This document shows positions 61,501 through 64,000 of a DNA stretch of 64,000 bases, one piece after another. Source of the DNA: Baylisascaris procyonis. Lineage: Eukaryota; Nematoda; Chromadorea; Rhabditida; Ascarididae. The stretch covers positions 3,410,001-3,474,000 of the forward strand of contig JAZARR010000230.1 of the NCBI GenBank assembly GCA_037389465.1. The letters run 5' to 3'. The first letter of the stretch is position 1, and every line of letters starts with the position of its first letter. Made by a program: the position numbers and the translations under genes. The notes under the pieces were generated by a model. That model worked only from the letters and a program-made list of their open reading frames with translations, was not told the DNA's origin and made no database searches.

Positions 61501-63762
61501 ATATCTTGATGGTAGTAAGTGCTATAGGGTGGGAGAAATATTAAGCAAAGATGTAAACAATTTTAGGTGACGCTAACAGTGGAGGGACATGAGTACCCAA
61601 GTGTGGAGCATTACTACCAAGCGTGCAAGCTGTACACTTTGGGTGGGGCGCAACTCGCCGCACAGATTCGTCGCATATCAGACGCGGGACAGGTGAAAGT
61701 GTTCGCTAAAAGGCTTCTTCGCAAGGCCGGCGTATCACCCGAAAAGGTTGTGCCTTCCGCGTTTTTGTTCGATTTGTTTTGTGTCGTATGTGTTCAGAAT
61801 CTGTGCTTTGTTTCCCCATCTCCCTCACTTCCCCTGCCCCTCTTCCTCCCGTTGCTCTTCGACGTTTCTAATTGTTGAGTGAATTCTCATAGCGTGAAGA
61901 AAATTGAAGCATGAAAATACGTTTATACAAAGGTGGCAGACAGCTGCAGGAAAGCGTTTTCTTTAAAACTGAAGGAGGCGAAATCAAGAGCGCATCAGGG
62001 TGGATTGTTTCTGGCAGTTTTTTTTTGTGAGAGAGGGGGGAGCAAATGTGAAAGATAAAGCGGCCGTATGCAATCGGCGAAATTGAGCGTAAAACCCTAA
62101 TTATGTAGACATGGGTACAAGAATTTAGAAGGGGGATGCTGCCATTGATCGAATATATAACTTTTTTGTTTGTTCCGCTTTACGCATAAAGTATGTTTGA
62201 TCTTACAGCACAAAGGGATGGATTAAAGTAATCCATTTGCTAAATTCGGTTTGCATGATGTGCTTTTTCTCTTTTATTTTGATATTGTTGCCTAGGCGTT
62301 TCAGTAGTGATAGCGTCTGATGAGAGCTGGTTTTGCTTTTGCTTACAGATAAGTGACTGTAAATGATAGAAATGCCGAACAATTCCTGAGTAATACCATG
62401 GTTATGAGCTGACCTGAGGACGTATCGTCAATCAGATATGATTGTGCAATCTCGGAATATGTGCTGTTGATGAAGATGTTTGTATCTATATGTGGGGAAG
62501 GGTTTGACGTGAATGAATAAAGAATGCTCGACGAGTTTCGTAGTGCTCCTTGTGAAGTACATTGAGGTAGAATTGTATATTTTGTCTACAATATGTGGCA
62601 TAATATTTTTTCAAAGAAAATTTGATATTTCGATAGCACAAGCGGTAACGAAGTGAGGGGACATTGATGTTGCTTGCAGATCGAAGAATGGAAACGCACA
62701 CAAGGACCTGTACTGCTGCATCATGCTATCGTACATAAATTTGTGCAAAACGCCGATCTGCGAGAGAAACTTCTAGAAACTGGAGATGCGATTCTGGCGC
62801 ATACTTATGATCGCGATAATATCTTCGCTACCGGATGCGATAGGGAGAAGATGCTCGAGTGGGCCAAAAACAACAATGGACAAATCATCAAAGTGCGTCA
62901 CTCTGTTGTGAATTCGTTTAGTTATCCATGTGATCTCGTTTATATGGGGCTACTCGGTGTAAATGTTAGATGAATTTTCAAGAAGAGAGACACAATTCGG
63001 GTAAAGCAAGCTAACCAGCTTTATGTTGTAGGATTGTTTTTGGTTAGGAATATAGAGTGATCAATGGCTTAATTTTATCTTCGTTGTGATATGCATAATT
63101 CTTGACAGGGCAGCTAAAAGAATGTGGAATTTGTTGTGGTGTTTTTTTCATATCGGTCTTTGTAGTTTCAGGGTGCTTCTTGTTGAGAAATTATTTTAAT
63201 TGAGTGGGAATTATCGTAGAACTGGTGGATGATTTTTAGATGATTGCATTGGTTTATTGCAGATTCCAACAAAGATCGATAATGACACACTCGTCTATAT
63301 TCCACTTGTCGGCGAAGGCAAGAACGTGCTTGGCTTCATCAATATGAAGGTACCTTTCGTCACTTTTTTGAGTGCTTTTTGTTGGAGGTGACAGAGATCG
63401 AAGGAAGTGAACGCTTCAGTTGGGTGACCTGCTTGGCTTTTTGAGACAGAAACCGTATATCTTGAAAATAATTGCAAATAACTCTTTCGGATTTGTGTAG
63501 TGACGGATACTCCGCAATTGTTTAAAGTGAACAATGTGAAACCCCAGAAAGGTGCTACATCATAGAGCTCCTATCCGTCCAAAAAAATTTAGATTTTAGG
63601 TTTGCCATTTGTTTGACACTGGAATAGGGGAAGTGTTTTCAGGTACGTGGGCAGGTGCGCCATTTCCAGGCGACAAAGCCGAACATCACGGATCCGATAA
63701 TGTTGGTCGCGATGCAGACGCTGCAGTTGAACGGACCGAGCAAAGCTGAAGGCGACAAGTGA
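58510..63762 (+). CDS. NADAR-domain protein, complete, seven exons
   Basis: Exons are 58510-58626, 60667-60795, 61107-61211, 61567-61746, 62680-62892, 63263-63349 and 63643-63762. All are GT-AG and phase 0, giving 316 aa. Residues 1-100 are a charged, Pro-rich extension (basic helix, then APPKPLTPPP). From about 102 the NADAR fold follows: CFNGRQNFLSNLYP, then YPSVEHYYQACK, the FVQNADLREKLLETGD helix, and near the end KNVLGFIN. NADAR proteins (YbiA family) act on ADP-ribose-derived nucleotides or remove ADP-ribose from guanine; the role in animals is unclear. The Glu of the usual LVE motif is His here and the WG pair is Phe-Ala, and about 30 extra residues precede the last motif. A TTTTCAG acceptor lies 8 bases before the ATG. 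Exons are richer in GC than the introns. Family call is secure, catalytic ability is not. Confidence 0.92.
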
Positions 63763-64000
63763 GGACGCCATCTGTTGAACCGATCTCTCATCTCCCAGTG
63801 ATGCTCCTTTGCTATTTCTCCACTTCTTTGTCCCTTTCATTGTATCCGTAGTTATTCTCATATTATCTCGCAAAACTTTCTTCCCCTCCCTCTGCTTCCG
63901 TCCCTACCTGCTCCCTCCCCCTCCCCTTTCCTATCCCCACTTTTTATTCAGCTCAGCAATTACTTTTCATACTGCGACGGTGAATAGAGATGCTGTATTC

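Overview
The window is AT-rich eukaryotic DNA with spliced genes, long introns, many long (TA)n tracts and few genes. Intron borders follow GT-AG, with short acceptors such as TTTTCAG, TTTTAG and TTTTGCAG. Two start codons sit directly at or 8 bases after such an acceptor, as expected for spliced-leader addition. The gene set (glypican, 20S proteasome beta-2, NADAR protein, RBR-type ligase) is animal. I infer a nematode, possibly a parasitic clade with an expanded genome; no species call is possible from the sequence alone.

Layout. 0-17 kb holds no solid gene. It has one possible two-exon secreted protein (minus, 2.9-4.7 kb), a 19-bp perfect hairpin at 3.1 kb and a hammerhead-ribozyme-like island at 12.1 kb. 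17-25 kb holds a glypican on the minus strand, five exons certain and both ends unresolved, plus a 196-codon plus-strand ORF at 18.7 kb of unknown meaning. 25-43 kb is mostly repeats: a frameshifted non-LTR reverse-transcriptase tail at 28.3 kb, several minisatellites (37.0, 37.4 and 38.0 kb), and a 35-bp perfect inverted repeat around a TA/GATA core at 38.9 kb.

43-64 kb is the gene-rich part. It holds a complete six-exon proteasome beta-2 gene (minus, 43.2-47.5 kb, 273 aa, all catalytic residues present), a single-exon membrane RBR-type protein (plus, 49.8-50.9 kb), an unrecognised multi-exon glycosylated membrane protein (minus, 51.9-55.7 kb), a degraded tRNA-Ile-like sequence (56.0 kb), and a complete seven-exon NADAR protein (plus, 58.5-63.8 kb, 316 aa).

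The genes do not form one pathway. The proteasome subunit and the RBR-type protein both belong to the ubiquitin-proteasome system, but they are on opposite strands and nothing shows co-regulation. The most unusual items are the RBR-type protein (no canonical IBR, an altered His/Glu pair around the catalytic Cys, membrane anchored, intronless) and the NADAR protein (signature Glu and WG replaced, and a long insertion before the last motif).
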